A stretch of DNA of 64,000 nucleotides. Source: Brevibacterium sp. 239c. GTDB lineage: Bacteria; Actinomycetota; Actinomycetes; Actinomycetales; Brevibacteriaceae. The stretch is taken from the NCBI RefSeq assembly GCF_900169365.1, contig NZ_FXZH01000014.1, forward strand, positions 62,001 through 126,000. Reading direction: 5' to 3'. The position numbers and the translations under genes are program-made. Positions within the stretch are counted from its first letter, which is position 1. The number at the start of each line of letters is the position of its first letter. Positions 43,941 to 52,770 of the stretch are shown piece by piece. The notes beneath the pieces are model-generated. The model did no database searches. It was given only the letters and a program-made list of their open reading frames with translations, and was not told the origin of the DNA.

Positions 43941-45449
43941 GTGGAACAATCTCACCCTGAAGCCATCGAGCCATCACGCCACCCCCGCACGGTCCTGGTG
44001 CTCGGAGCCACCGGTTACATCGGGGGACGCCTCGTCCCTCGCCTATTGCAGGCCGGCCACCGTGTTCGCGTCGCCGTGAGATCACCGCACAAACTCGAAC
44101 AGGTGCCTTGGGCCGATGACGTCGACATCCATCGCGTCGACCTCGACGATGGGGACGGCCTCGTCGAGGCTGCCACCGGAGCCGAGATCATCCACCACCT
44201 CGTCCACTCGATGGGATCGGGGCACGACTTCGAAGACAGGGAAGCCGCAACCGCCAGACGGGTAGCCGAAACAGCAGAAGCCGCAGGCGTCCGACGCATC
44301 GTCTACCTCGGAGGACTCCACCCCGACAAGGCGGACCTGTCCATGCACATGCGCTCGCGAGCAGAGGTCGGCCGGATTCTCATCGACTCGTCTGTGCCCA
44401 CTGTCGCGTTCCAGGCAGGCATCATCATCGGATCTGGATCGGCCTCCTTCGAGATGGTTCGTCACCTCGCCCTGACTTTGCGGTTGATGCCGGCGCCGAG
44501 GTGGGTCACCAATCACGTTGAACCACTGGCGGTCCGTGATGTGCTCTACTACCTCCTCAGGGCCGTCGACATCGACGGTGACGTCAACCGTGCCTTCGAC
44601 ATCGGGTCCCATGATGTTCTCAAGTATGCCGAGATCATGAAGACGTTCGCCGCGATCGCCGGACTCAAGCCCCGGCACGTCCTCACGTTACCTCTGCCCG
44701 CACCCACACTGTCCGGGATCTGGGTTGGCCTCGTTACCCCGCTGCCGTTCACGCTGACCCTGCCGCTCGTCCAGTCACTGCAAGAGGATGCTGTCACCAA
44801 AGACCGCGATGTCGACTCTGTCATATCGCCACCACCGGACGGTCTGCTCAACTATGAGCAGTCCGTGCGCTTAGCGCTGCAGCGCGAGGCTGAAGGGGCC
44901 GTCGATACTAATTGGGATGCCGATGCGGGGGAGCTTGCCCAGGCAGCGAAACCTCTGCCCAACGATCCCGAATGGGCAGGAGAGCGAGTATTCACCGATG
45001 ACCGGACACTGCGCTTTCCAGGGCTGACGCCTGAGCAGCTGTGGCCAGTCATCGAAGGCATCGGCGGACGAAATGGCTGGTATTCATGGCCACTCGCATG
45101 GAAGGTGCGAGGTGTGTGGGACAAGCTCGTCGGTGGCGTTGGACTCAATCGTGGGCGACGCCTGCCGGACCGTCTGCGTGTCGGTGACCCTGTCGATTGG
45201 TGGCGGGTCGAGGAGCTGGACCCCGAGCATCGTCTGCTCCTTCGTGCCGAAATGCGGGTGTCAGGCAGTGCATGGCTCGAATTCACCACCACCGAGGCTG
45301 GTCGTGGCTGCGATTTCAGGCAGCGAGCGGTCTTCATTCCGAAAGGCATCCGAGGGCGACTCTATTGGGGGTTCGTCTCGCCTTTCCATCGGCTCATCTT
45401 TCCTGCCATGGCGAAGAATATCGCCGGAGCGGCGGAAAAATCTCGGTGA
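43941..45449 (+). CDS. SDR-type NAD(P)-binding protein fused to a DUF2867 domain
   Basis: The 502-residue protein has an atypical SDR N-terminal domain (VLVLGATGYIGGRLVPRLLQAGHRVRVAVRSPHKL; VYLGGLHPD) and, from about residue 330, a C-terminal DUF2867 domain (FPGLTPEQLWPVIEGIGGRNGWYSWPLAWKVRGVWDKLVGG, RLRVGDPVDWWRVEELDPEHRLLLRAEM). The start is GTG 43941, 12 bases after a -10-like TATACT. It is the first gene of the plus-strand carotenoid arm, 41 bp before crtB. Its role in the pathway is not known; an oxidoreductase or ligand-binding function on lipids or quinones is possible. Confidence 0.82.
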   Translation: MEQSHPEAIEPSRHPRTVLVLGATGYIGGRLVPRLLQAGHRVRVAVRSPHKLEQVPWADDVDIHRVDLDDGDGLVEAATGAEIIHHLVHSMGSGHDFEDREAATARRVAETAEAAGVRRIVYLGGLHPDKADLSMHMRSRAEVGRILIDSSVPTVAFQAGIIIGSGSASFEMVRHLALTLRLMPAPRWVTNHVEPLAVRDVLYYLLRAVDIDGDVNRAFDIGSHDVLKYAEIMKTFAAIAGLKPRHVLTLPLPAPTLSGIWVGLVTPLPFTLTLPLVQSLQEDAVTKDRDVDSVISPPPDGLLNYEQSVRLALQREAEGAVDTNWDADAGELAQAAKPLPNDPEWAGERVFTDDRTLRFPGLTPEQLWPVIEGIGGRNGWYSWPLAWKVRGVWDKLVGGVGLNRGRRLPDRLRVGDPVDWWRVEELDPEHRLLLRAEMRVSGSAWLEFTTTEAGRGCDFRQRAVFIPKGIRGRLYWGFVSPFHRLIFPAMAKNIAGAAEKSR

Positions 45450-45470
45450 AAGCGAGGCCAACCACATAAT

Positions 45471-45487
45471 CGTTAGCTAAGCTAACG
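45471..45487. promoter_or_regulatory. Perfect palindrome CGTTAGCTAAGCTAACG, candidate CrtR-type operator 2
   Basis: The 17-bp palindrome lies between CATAAT (45465-45470, a good -10) and the crtB ATG at 45491. It therefore covers the likely transcription start. TTAGC/GCTAA half-sites recur near idi and the MarR gene. Confidence 0.75.
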
Positions 45488-45490
45488 AAT

Positions 45491-46387
45491 ATGTTCTCAC
45501 AGACGCACGAGGTGTTCAGTCGGACGGCTCAGCAGGCAGCCAACGCCGTCATCTCGAACTATTCGACGTCTTTCGCACTGGCCACCAGACTTCTCGGTTC
45601 CAACCACCGTCACCACATTCGCAACATCTACGCTCTCGTCAGAATCGCCGATGAGATCGTCGATGGGCTTGCCTCCGACGCCGGACTCGAAACGAAAGAG
45701 CAGTACGAACTGCTCGATGGCTTCGCGAACGCAACCCGCAGCGCCCTGAGATTCGGCATCAGCGACAACCTGATCATCCACGCATTCGCTCAGACCGCCA
45801 GGACGACCGGAATCGCTGGTGATCTCATCGAACCGTTCTTCGCTTCGATGCGAGCAGATGTGAGTACGCTCAGCGAACCCCCCTCATCCGTGCGCAGCTT
45901 CGGCCCGGACGAACATCGGGACTACGTCTACGGCTCCGCAGAGGTGGTGGGCCTCATGTGCCTCAAAGTCTTCCTCTGTGCTCAGAATCGCACGCCCGCT
46001 GAAACCGAGCAGCTGGAATTCGGTGCGCGACAACTCGGAGCGGCGTTTCAGAACGTGAATTTCCTCCGCGACCTCGCCGACGACAGTCTGAGACTGCGCC
46101 GCAGCTATCTCACCGCCGACAGTCGACTCACGGACGCCGACAAAACCGTGTGGGTGATCAGGATTCGACGACAGCTCGCACATGCTCAGGCCACTTTCTC
46201 GCTTCTGCCGAAAGATGCCAGAACAGCGGTGAGAAGCGCCGCAGCCCTCTTCTCCGCTCTGAACGAGAGGATTGCTGTCACTCCCGTCGAACGTCTTTAT
46301 CAAGAACGAGTGCGCATCCCCAACGTGGTGAAAGCAAGGCTGGCTTCGAAGGCCATCGTCGTCACGGCGAGGGAGAGGCGACCATGA
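45491..46387 (+). CDS. crtB: Phytoene synthase CrtB
   Basis: The 298-residue protein has the trans-isoprenyl (squalene/phytoene synthase) motifs: SFALATRLLGSNHRHHIRNIYALVRIADEIVDG, with the first Asp-rich site in RIADEIVD, and the second NFLRDLADDSLRLRRSYL. YVYGSAEVVGLMCLKVF is also typical. It condenses two geranylgeranyl diphosphates to phytoene, the first committed carotenoid step. Its stop overlaps crtI by ATGA. A perfect palindrome sits at its promoter. Confidence 0.95.
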   Translation: MFSQTHEVFSRTAQQAANAVISNYSTSFALATRLLGSNHRHHIRNIYALVRIADEIVDGLASDAGLETKEQYELLDGFANATRSALRFGISDNLIIHAFAQTARTTGIAGDLIEPFFASMRADVSTLSEPPSSVRSFGPDEHRDYVYGSAEVVGLMCLKVFLCAQNRTPAETEQLEFGARQLGAAFQNVNFLRDLADDSLRLRRSYLTADSRLTDADKTVWVIRIRRQLAHAQATFSLLPKDARTAVRSAAALFSALNERIAVTPVERLYQERVRIPNVVKARLASKAIVVTARERRP

Positions 46388-47979
46388 CACAGCGCATCGG
46401 CGTCATCGGCGGAGGGGCAGCGGGACTGGCCACTGCGGCACTGTTGGCCCGCGAGGGGCACACGGTCGACCTCTTCGAGCAGAATTCGACTCTCGGCGGC
46501 CGTATCGGTTCGATCGAGCGGGACGGTTATCGGTTCGACACCGGACCGTCCTGGTACCTGATGCCGGAGGTCTACGAACATTTCTTCAATCTTGTCGGGA
46601 CCTCTGCGAGCGCCGAACTGGATCTGCGGCCCCTCGACCCGGCCTACACCGTATTCAGCCCCGCCACGACATCCTCACAAGCGCAGACGATCACGATTCC
46701 GCAGGGCAAAGCCCAGGTCCTCGAGGTCTTCGAGCGCACCGAGCGGGGCAGCGGTCGTTCTCTGAGCCGATATCTGGCATCGGCCAACCGCACCAGGAAG
46801 ATGGCGATCGACTACTTTCTCTATAATCTCTTCACCTCACCGATGTCGATGCTTCGGCCAGAGGTCATGACCGCGCTTCCGACTCTGGTTCGTCTGCTCG
46901 GCACATCTCTTGAGCGCTTCTCCTCCACCTCGGTGAAGCATCCTGTGCTGAGGCAGATCCTCCAATACCCGGCGATCTTCCTCGGCACGGACCCACGGAG
47001 AGCGCCGGCGATCTACCACCTGATGAGTGCCTTGGACCTGTGCGACGGGGTCCAGTACCCGATGGGAGGATTCAGGACCATCGCCGATGCATTGACCCGC
47101 ATCGTCGAAAGATCCGGAGTCTGCGTACACACCGATGCGGCCGTCACACACATCTCTGCCGCACCACAAGGCAGCGGACGCCGAAAAGCCACCGGCCTCG
47201 TCTGGACGGATCACGAGGGCCGGAATCACGAACACCGTTGTGACACCGTCGTCTCAGCCGCTGATCTCCACCATACGGAGACTCAGCTCCTGGACTCTGT
47301 CGATCGGAGCTTCCCTGAAAGCTGGTGGGAGAGGGTGACGAGTGGGCCGGGCGCTATTCTGGTCTTTCTCGGAATCGAGGGTGAGGTCCCGCAGCTTCCG
47401 CATCACTCACTCTTCTTCACCGACGACTGGTCGACTAACTTCGACGACATCTTCGGCCCTCGACCGAAGATCTCCTCCCCGGCATCGGCCTATGTGTGCA
47501 AACCCAGCCACACCGATCCCAGTGTGGCACCACCTGATCACGAGAATCTCTTCATCCTCATCCCTGTGCCGGCTGATGCCGGAATGGGCGCCGGGGGCCG
47601 CGACGGGCAGGGAGATCCACGCATCGAACGTGCAGCGGATCGAGCCATTGAGCAGATTGCCCGTTGGGCCGATATCCCTGATTTGAGAGAACGGATCAGA
47701 TTTCGACAGACTCAGGGACCGACGGACTTCTCCAGCAACTTCAATTCGTGGCTCGGGGGGATGCTCGGGCCAGCCCATACGCTGCGACAGAGTGCGATGT
47801 TCCGCCAGCAGAATGTCTCCAAAAACGTGGAGGGGCTCTACTATGCAGGTGCGACGACCGCTCCCGGTGTCGGTGTGCCGATGTGTCTGATCAGCGCCGA
47901 ACTGGTGCTCAAACGCATCCGAGGTGACTCGAGTCCGGGGCCGCTGCCCGTCGGCAACGGGTCTACTCGGCTGGCTTGA
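46384..47979 (+). CDS. crtI: Phytoene desaturase CrtI
   Basis: The 531-residue flavoprotein begins with the dinucleotide-binding GVIGGGAAGLATAALLAREGHTVDLFE, followed by the LGGRIGSIERDGYRFDTGPSWYLMPEVYEHFF block typical of CrtI, and ends with GLYYAGATTAPGVGVPMCLISAELVLKRI, the bacterial desaturase signature. It converts phytoene to lycopene using FAD. The ATG overlaps the crtB stop by ATGA; a longer frame upstream lies inside crtB. The 3' end overlaps the convergent YdhK-like gene by 17 bp. The Cu block starts here and separates crtBI from the rest of the pathway. Confidence 0.95.
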   Translation: MTQRIGVIGGGAAGLATAALLAREGHTVDLFEQNSTLGGRIGSIERDGYRFDTGPSWYLMPEVYEHFFNLVGTSASAELDLRPLDPAYTVFSPATTSSQAQTITIPQGKAQVLEVFERTERGSGRSLSRYLASANRTRKMAIDYFLYNLFTSPMSMLRPEVMTALPTLVRLLGTSLERFSSTSVKHPVLRQILQYPAIFLGTDPRRAPAIYHLMSALDLCDGVQYPMGGFRTIADALTRIVERSGVCVHTDAAVTHISAAPQGSGRRKATGLVWTDHEGRNHEHRCDTVVSAADLHHTETQLLDSVDRSFPESWWERVTSGPGAILVFLGIEGEVPQLPHHSLFFTDDWSTNFDDIFGPRPKISSPASAYVCKPSHTDPSVAPPDHENLFILIPVPADAGMGAGGRDGQGDPRIERAADRAIEQIARWADIPDLRERIRFRQTQGPTDFSSNFNSWLGGMLGPAHTLRQSAMFRQQNVSKNVEGLYYAGATTAPGVGVPMCLISAELVLKRIRGDSSPGPLPVGNGSTRLA

Positions 47980-48550
47980 TTTCGTCTTCGACAACCCACT
48001 TATGGTTTGTCATCGTCATCTCGTCCGTGTCGACATCGACCATGTAGACAGTTTCATCGGTCGAGCTTGCGATCGTTGCCTCTGCGCCCTTCATTCCTGG
48101 CATATGGTCGGCTTCGAGCTTCACCTCAGAGCCGTCCTTCAGGGGTGCTTTCCCGGGGTTGTCGAGTTCCTCATGAACAACCCACTTGTGATCCTTCACC
48201 GGGTCGCCGCCATCGGTTGGGGTGTAGCTGACCGAATAGGTCGTGGTGTCGAAGGCGCCTGAAATCGTCGCCTCTGCACTCTTCATCTCTGGCATATGGT
48301 CGGCCGTGAGTTTGACCTCATCACCGACGGCGTACTTCGGATCGGACGCCTTCTTGATGCCCGCTGGCGGATCGCCGCCATCAGCGGCGTGCTCATGGCT
48401 GTCGCCATGCCCCTCACCGGATGACGACTCGGACTGGTCCTGAGAGTGTTGACCCGCTTCGTCTTCTCCGGAACTGGCACACCCGGACAATGCCAGGGCT
48501 GTCGCGGCTGCGATCGCAGCGATTGTCGTCAACGGTGTGGTCTTCTTCAT
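47963..48550 (-). CDS. YdhK/DUF1541 family lipoprotein
   Basis: The 195-residue protein has a lipoprotein signal with lipobox ALSGC (Cys about 24), a His/Ser/Glu-rich linker (SEHAADGG-like, with HGDSHEH), then two tandem DUF1541 repeats: VGDEVKLTADHMPEMKSAEATISGAFDTTTYSVSYTPTDGG and DGSEVKLEADHMPGMKGAEATIASSTDETVYMVDVDTDEMTM. The HxxxM motifs (ADHMPEMKSA, ADHMPGMKGA) suggest copper binding. YdhK proteins are often next to copper exporters, and here the CopB ATPase follows upstream. It is probably an extracellular copper-binding lipoprotein. Confidence 0.9.
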   Translation of the reverse strand: MKKTTPLTTIAAIAAATALALSGCASSGEDEAGQHSQDQSESSSGEGHGDSHEHAADGGDPPAGIKKASDPKYAVGDEVKLTADHMPEMKSAEATISGAFDTTTYSVSYTPTDGGDPVKDHKWVVHEELDNPGKAPLKDGSEVKLEADHMPGMKGAEATIASSTDETVYMVDVDTDEMTMTNHKWVVEDEIKPAE

Positions 48551-48637
48551 GTTTCTCCTTCTTTTCCGGACCCACAGGCCCTACGGTGCACCGACGTTCG
48601 GATCGGTGATTTATGGGGCGACGATCCCGCCGACCTT

Positions 48638-50788
48638 TCAGACAGTTGCATCTTCCTCGGGCAGGGCTGCGAGCGTGGCTGGGTCGAGATCGACTCGGCG
48701 CAGCAGCTGGGCGTTGAGTGCGACGACGATCGTCGACAGCGACATCAGGATTGCCCCGACTGCAGGGGACAAGACGAACCCGATCGGTGCGAGGACACCA
48801 GCTGCGAGAGGAACGGCGAGAACGTTGTAGCCGGTAGCCCAGGCCAGGTTCTGCAGCATCTTGCGATAGCTGGCCCGCGAGAGGTCGATCATCGACAGCA
48901 CGGCACGGGGGTCATTTCCAGCGAGGACAACTCCCGCTGATTCCATCGCCACATCCGTGCCGGCACCGATGGCGATGCCGACCTCAGCTCGTGCCAGGGC
49001 CGGGGCATCATTGACGCCATCTCCGACCATAGCCACAGCATGTCCACGACTCTGAAGCTCAGCGACCTTGGTGTCCTTGTCCTGCGGGAGGACGTCGGCA
49101 AAGACCTCGTCGATCCCCAGATCCGCGGCCACTGCGTCAGCGACTTGACGAGCGTCGCCGGTGATCATGGCAACAGCTACACCTCGACTGTGCAGGGCCT
49201 CCACTGCTGCCTGTGATTCCGGCCGAACCCGATCTTCCAGAGCCAGAGCCCCGATGATCTGTCCGTCGGAGACCACATGCAGGATGCTGGCTCCGCGATC
49301 GACCCATTCGTGAGTCCTGGCGGCAATATCAGCTGGTGGGTCGAGGTTGAGCTCACGCAGCATATTGGGTCCTCCGACAGTGATCTCTGCGCCGTCGACG
49401 ACTGCGCGCACCCCTCGTCCGGTGGCAGACCTGAACTCAGAGCCGACCAAGGCCATCGCCGAAGCTTCCTTGTGCTCACTGGCAGCCGTCACGATTGCCC
49501 GTGCCACGGGGTGTTCACTATCAGCTTCGGCCGCGGCGGCGATGGCCAGCAGCTTCCCGTCTGTGATGTCCGCTGCGGTTGCGATGTCGGTGACTGCGTG
49601 AGCGCCCTCGGTGAGGGTGCCTGTCTTGTCGAAGAGGACGACATTGACCGTGCGCATCCGCTCCAGAGCAATGCGGTTCTTGATCAGTACTCCGGCCTTT
49701 GCGGCTCGCTCAGTGGAGATCGCGATGACGAGAGGAATTGCCAGGCCCAATGCATGTGGGCAGGCGATGACGAGGACAGTCACAGTACGGATCACTGCAT
49801 CATCGGGTTGGCCGATGAGGAACCAGGCAAGGAAGGTGATGATGCCTGCGCCCAGCGCGAACCAGAACAGCCAGGCCGCGGCCCGGTCAGCCAGTGCTTG
49901 TGCCCGGGATGAGGATTGCTGGGCTTCGGCGACCAGGCGTTGGATGCCGGCCAGTGCGGTGTCCTCGCCGATGGCTTCGACCGAGACTTGCACGGAGTTG
50001 TCTGTTGCGACGGTGCCAGCGACCACATGATCCCCGCTTGCGCGGGTGACGGTCTTCGATTCGCCGGTGATCATGGATTCGTCGAACTCTGCCGTACCGT
50101 CGACGATGCTGCCATCGGCCGGTACTCGTGCCCCGGACCGCACGAGAACGATGTCTCCGGCCGTGAGCTCACTGATCGGCACGGTCACGGTTCCGTCGTC
50201 GGTGACCTTGTCTGCCTCGTCTGGGATCAGATCGGCAAGAGCATCGAGTGCACCAGATGCCGCGCCCAAGGCACGCATCTCCATCCAGTGGCCCAACAGC
50301 ATGATGACAACGAGCAGGCCCAGTTCCCACCAGAAGTCGAGCATGAACCCGCCGATACCTAGGCTGGTGATCCATGAAGCCACGAACGCGACGGTGATGG
50401 CCATGGCGATGAGCAGCATCATGCCCGGTTGGCGCGACTTCAGTTCCGACCATCCGCCGGTGAGGAATGGCATGCCGCCATAGAAATAGATGACGGTGCC
50501 CAATATTGGGGCAATCCAGTCGGCTCCCGGGAACTCCGGTGTCGTGTACCCGAGCAGGCTGGCAAACATGGGGCTGAAGAATACGACCGGGATCGACAGT
50601 GCCAGGCTCAGCCAGAACTTGTTCTTGAACATGGCCGCGTGATCACCGTGACCGCCGTGGCCGGCATGATCACTGTAGCCGCTGTGGTCGCCATGGCCGC
50701 TGTGCTGGCTGTGTGAGTCGTGGTCCTGGGTGCTGAGCGAGTTGTGGTCGTGGTGCTCGTCCGACACATGGGGATGTGGGCTGCTCAT
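48638..50788 (-). CDS. copB: Copper-translocating P-type ATPase, CopB type (CPH motif)
   Basis: The 716-residue protein is a P1B ATPase with no CxxC metal-binding domain; its N-terminus is instead His-rich (SQHSGHGDHSGYSDHAGHGGHGDHA). The membrane metal site is ACPHAL (CPH), as in the CopB/P1B-3 group. Phosphorylation motif DKTGTLTEG, TGD in ITGDARQVA, and hinge GDGVNDAPALARA are intact. It should export copper (or silver) across the membrane. It lies downstream of csoR on the same strand (27 bp apart), so the metal sensor likely derepresses it. Confidence 0.94.
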   Translation of the reverse strand: MSSPHPHVSDEHHDHNSLSTQDHDSHSQHSGHGDHSGYSDHAGHGGHGDHAAMFKNKFWLSLALSIPVVFFSPMFASLLGYTTPEFPGADWIAPILGTVIYFYGGMPFLTGGWSELKSRQPGMMLLIAMAITVAFVASWITSLGIGGFMLDFWWELGLLVVIMLLGHWMEMRALGAASGALDALADLIPDEADKVTDDGTVTVPISELTAGDIVLVRSGARVPADGSIVDGTAEFDESMITGESKTVTRASGDHVVAGTVATDNSVQVSVEAIGEDTALAGIQRLVAEAQQSSSRAQALADRAAAWLFWFALGAGIITFLAWFLIGQPDDAVIRTVTVLVIACPHALGLAIPLVIAISTERAAKAGVLIKNRIALERMRTVNVVLFDKTGTLTEGAHAVTDIATAADITDGKLLAIAAAAEADSEHPVARAIVTAASEHKEASAMALVGSEFRSATGRGVRAVVDGAEITVGGPNMLRELNLDPPADIAARTHEWVDRGASILHVVSDGQIIGALALEDRVRPESQAAVEALHSRGVAVAMITGDARQVADAVAADLGIDEVFADVLPQDKDTKVAELQSRGHAVAMVGDGVNDAPALARAEVGIAIGAGTDVAMESAGVVLAGNDPRAVLSMIDLSRASYRKMLQNLAWATGYNVLAVPLAAGVLAPIGFVLSPAVGAILMSLSTIVVALNAQLLRRVDLDPATLAALPEEDATV

Positions 50789-50815
50789 GATGTCCTCCTG
50801 CTTCTTGTCTGTGGG

Positions 50816-51184
50816 TTAGCTGCGCATCAGTCGGCTGATGGCTTCAGAGACTTCGTCGAGCTTGGAATCGGTTTCGGCTCCGCCGTCCTTGACTGCGTCG
50901 ACGACGCAGCTGCGCATGTGGTCGTCGAGAAGTCCTCGAGCTACGTTGCGCAGCGCTGATTGGATTGCTGAGACCTGGGTGAGGATGTCGATGCAATACT
51001 GCTCTTCATCGACCATCCGCTCGATTCCCCGAACCTGCCCCTCGATGCGTGCCAGCCGTCGTTGATATCGGCCTTTGTCACGGATGTATCCGTGCTCGTG
51101 ACCAGCAGCATGGCAATAGGAATCCGCGCCAGCTTCATTTGTCTGAGCGGCGGTGGCGTCGTTTGGCTCGCAGTTCTCACTCAT
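50816..51184 (-). CDS. csoR: CsoR family copper-sensing repressor
   Basis: The 122-residue all-helical protein has the CsoR/DUF156 signature RRLARIEGQVRGIERMVDEEQYCIDILTQVSAIQSALRNVARGLLDDHMRSCV, with the copper ligands C (YCID), H (DDHM) and C (RSC). The His/Cys-rich N-terminal tail (CEPND, SYCHAAGHEH) is longer than in the M. tuberculosis protein. I chose ATG 51184, with GGAGG six bases upstream. It represses copB (downstream) and itself, and possibly the divergent cueP gene, through two palindromes at 51204-51252. Confidence 0.94.
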   Translation of the reverse strand: MSENCEPNDATAAQTNEAGADSYCHAAGHEHGYIRDKGRYQRRLARIEGQVRGIERMVDEEQYCIDILTQVSAIQSALRNVARGLLDDHMRSCVVDAVKDGGAETDSKLDEVSEAISRLMRS

Positions 51185-51203
51185 GTTGCTCCTCCACAAT
51201 TGA

Positions 51204-51220
51204 ATACCGGGGGTAGGTAT
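51204..51220. promoter_or_regulatory. ATACC-N7-GGTAT palindrome, candidate CsoR operator 1
   Basis: ATACC (51204-51208) and GGTAT (51216-51220) lie 20 bp upstream of the csoR start, and a run of G separates them, as in known CsoR sites (G-tract centre). Confidence 0.6.
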
Positions 51221-51233
51221 CTGGCGCCGAGCA

Positions 51234-51252
51234 TATACCCATCAGGGGTATA
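51234..51252. promoter_or_regulatory. TATACCC-N5-GGGTATA palindrome, candidate CsoR operator 2
   Basis: Perfect 7-bp arms with a 5-bp centre (atcag). It lies upstream of cueP and 50 bp from csoR. This TATACCC...GGGTATA form closely resembles the published CsoR consensus. Confidence 0.7.
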
Positions 51253-51321
51253 GTTGTCAACGGCGATCAAGCCTGTCCGCTGTTTGTGGTGGGCAACACG
51301 AATGCGATGCGAGGAGATGGA

Positions 51322-51900
51322 TTGAAACGACGTGGAATTGCCATCGCGGCCCTCACGCTGCTGTTGGCTGGCTGCACAACTGGAGGCTCAGATTCGGGAC
51401 CCGATGTCGAGCAGGTCTCGTCGGAGGAATTCCTCTCTGACCATGGGCTGTCAGGGATGGATGCTGTTGAAGCAATCGATCATCTCGATCAGCTGGACGT
51501 AGCCGATCGGCCAGGCGATCTGATGGCCTCGGTCTATCCTGATGAACTCGTATTGGCTGGAGAGGCGCAGGAAGTGACACTCGACTTGCCGGCAGATAAG
51601 ACGTATGTGTCGATTGCCCCGTTTGTGAACACCACTCACGACTGCTTCTATCACAGCCTGACCACCTGCCTGGGAGAGCTCAACAATAAGAAGATCGATG
51701 TCCAGATCACCGACAAGGCCGCCGGCGACATCGTGGTCGATGAAACAGCCACGACCTTCGACAACGGTTTCGTCGGGTTCTGGGTGCCAAGCGATATCAA
51801 GGGAACCATCGAGGTCGGCTACGACGGCAAGTCCGGTTCTGCCGACTTCTCCACAACCGATGAGGGCGCAACCTGCATCACTGATCTCCAGCTGACTTAA
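51322..51900 (+). CDS. cueP: CueP-like metal-binding lipoprotein
   Basis: The mature-like region matches CueP, the periplasmic copper-binding protein: FLSDHGLSGMDAVEAIDHLDQL, the diagnostic APFVNTTHDCFYHSLTTCLGELNNKKIDVQITD (both Cys present) and FVGFWVPSDIKGTIEVGYDGKSG. A lipoprotein signal with lipobox LLLAGC precedes it. I prefer TTG 51322, with GAGGAG five bases upstream; ATG 51307 and GTG 51286 are in frame but lack a ribosome site. It is divergent from csoR and its promoter contains a CsoR-like palindrome, which makes a copper role in the envelope consistent. Confidence 0.87.
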   Translation: MKRRGIAIAALTLLLAGCTTGGSDSGPDVEQVSSEEFLSDHGLSGMDAVEAIDHLDQLDVADRPGDLMASVYPDELVLAGEAQEVTLDLPADKTYVSIAPFVNTTHDCFYHSLTTCLGELNNKKIDVQITDKAAGDIVVDETATTFDNGFVGFWVPSDIKGTIEVGYDGKSGSADFSTTDEGATCITDLQLT

Positions 51901-51916
51901 CCGGTGGAGCCGGTTA
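51898..51916. terminator. Hairpin between cueP and the SDR gene
   Basis: TAACCGG-tggag-CCGGTTA forms a 7-bp perfect stem with a 5-base loop starting at the cueP stop codon. It could terminate cueP and, from the other strand, the long carotenoid minus-strand operon (its last gene ends at 51937). No long T-run is present. Confidence 0.45.
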
Positions 51917-51936
51917 TCCAGATCAGCTTTGTCCGT

Positions 51937-52749
51937 TCACTTCGTGGAACGCAGCTCATGCGAGTATCCCTCGCGAAACGTGGGGAACTCCAGCGATCCG
52001 AGGAGGTCTTGGAACCGAGTGTTCTTGATTCGTCGCCCTGCTTCAGGCTCGTCCTCCAGATCCGGTGGAGCCGAGATGTCCAGAGCGGAGGCCAGAAATT
52101 CGACGACCTCGCCCAGCTGGACCGGACACGAGTCCGCAGCATGCAACAGCTGCGGCGGGTCTGGGGTGAACAGGAGGGCTTCCAGGCCTCGGATGAGATC
52201 GCGGTAGTGAACGCGATTCGTCCATCGGCGGTAGTTCACTGCTCGGCCCGACCGAACTCCCTTGATGAGCGGCGAATCCTCGCGACCATAGATCCCGGCG
52301 GCCCGAACGATCGCAGCGGATGGGTACGTGGCACGAATGAGCTCTTCGGTGTCCCAGAGAGTGCGGGCAGGGCCCGACTCGGGTTTGGGCACGGTCTCCT
52401 CATCCGTGCTCTCCCCGGGTGCTGCGGCGCCGAGAACCCGAGTCGAGGACACGAGAATTACCCGCTTGGGGCGAGAGCCCAGGATGCTGATCAGACCTTC
52501 GACTCCGCGGCGATACGTCTGCTCATAGCTTGCATCGGAATAGTCATCGGGAGTCAGCGTGATCACCACTGCATCAACGCCTTCGATGGTGATGGTGCCG
52601 GGGTTGCCAAGGTCAACGTACAACTTTTCGAATGAGTCGGGAAGCTCTTCTGGGTGTCGGCGCAGGCCGATGACCTCCTGGCCGCTGTCCACGAGCCTCA
52701 GGCCCAAGCGGGTTCCCAGGTCACCGCATCCTGCTAGAAGCACCCTCAT
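51937..52749 (-). CDS. NAD(P)-dependent epimerase-like protein (YeeZ-type SDR)
   Basis: The 270-residue protein has an N-terminal Rossmann glycine motif VLLAGCGDLGTRLGLRLVDSGQEVIGLRR and an ILVSSTRVLGAAAPGESTDEETVPKP segment like the SxxxxYG region of extended SDRs; the Tyr-Lys catalytic pair is not obvious. YeeZ-like proteins of this sort are common and poorly characterised. It starts 21 bp after the photolyase stop and so ends the minus-strand carotenoid operon, though a separate role is possible. Confidence 0.8.
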   Translation of the reverse strand: MRVLLAGCGDLGTRLGLRLVDSGQEVIGLRRHPEELPDSFEKLYVDLGNPGTITIEGVDAVVITLTPDDYSDASYEQTYRRGVEGLISILGSRPKRVILVSSTRVLGAAAPGESTDEETVPKPESGPARTLWDTEELIRATYPSAAIVRAAGIYGREDSPLIKGVRSGRAVNYRRWTNRVHYRDLIRGLEALLFTPDPPQLLHAADSCPVQLGEVVEFLASALDISAPPDLEDEPEAGRRIKNTRFQDLLGSLEFPTFREGYSHELRSTK

Positions 52750-52770
52750 GTTCTCAACCGCCTTCGCGTC

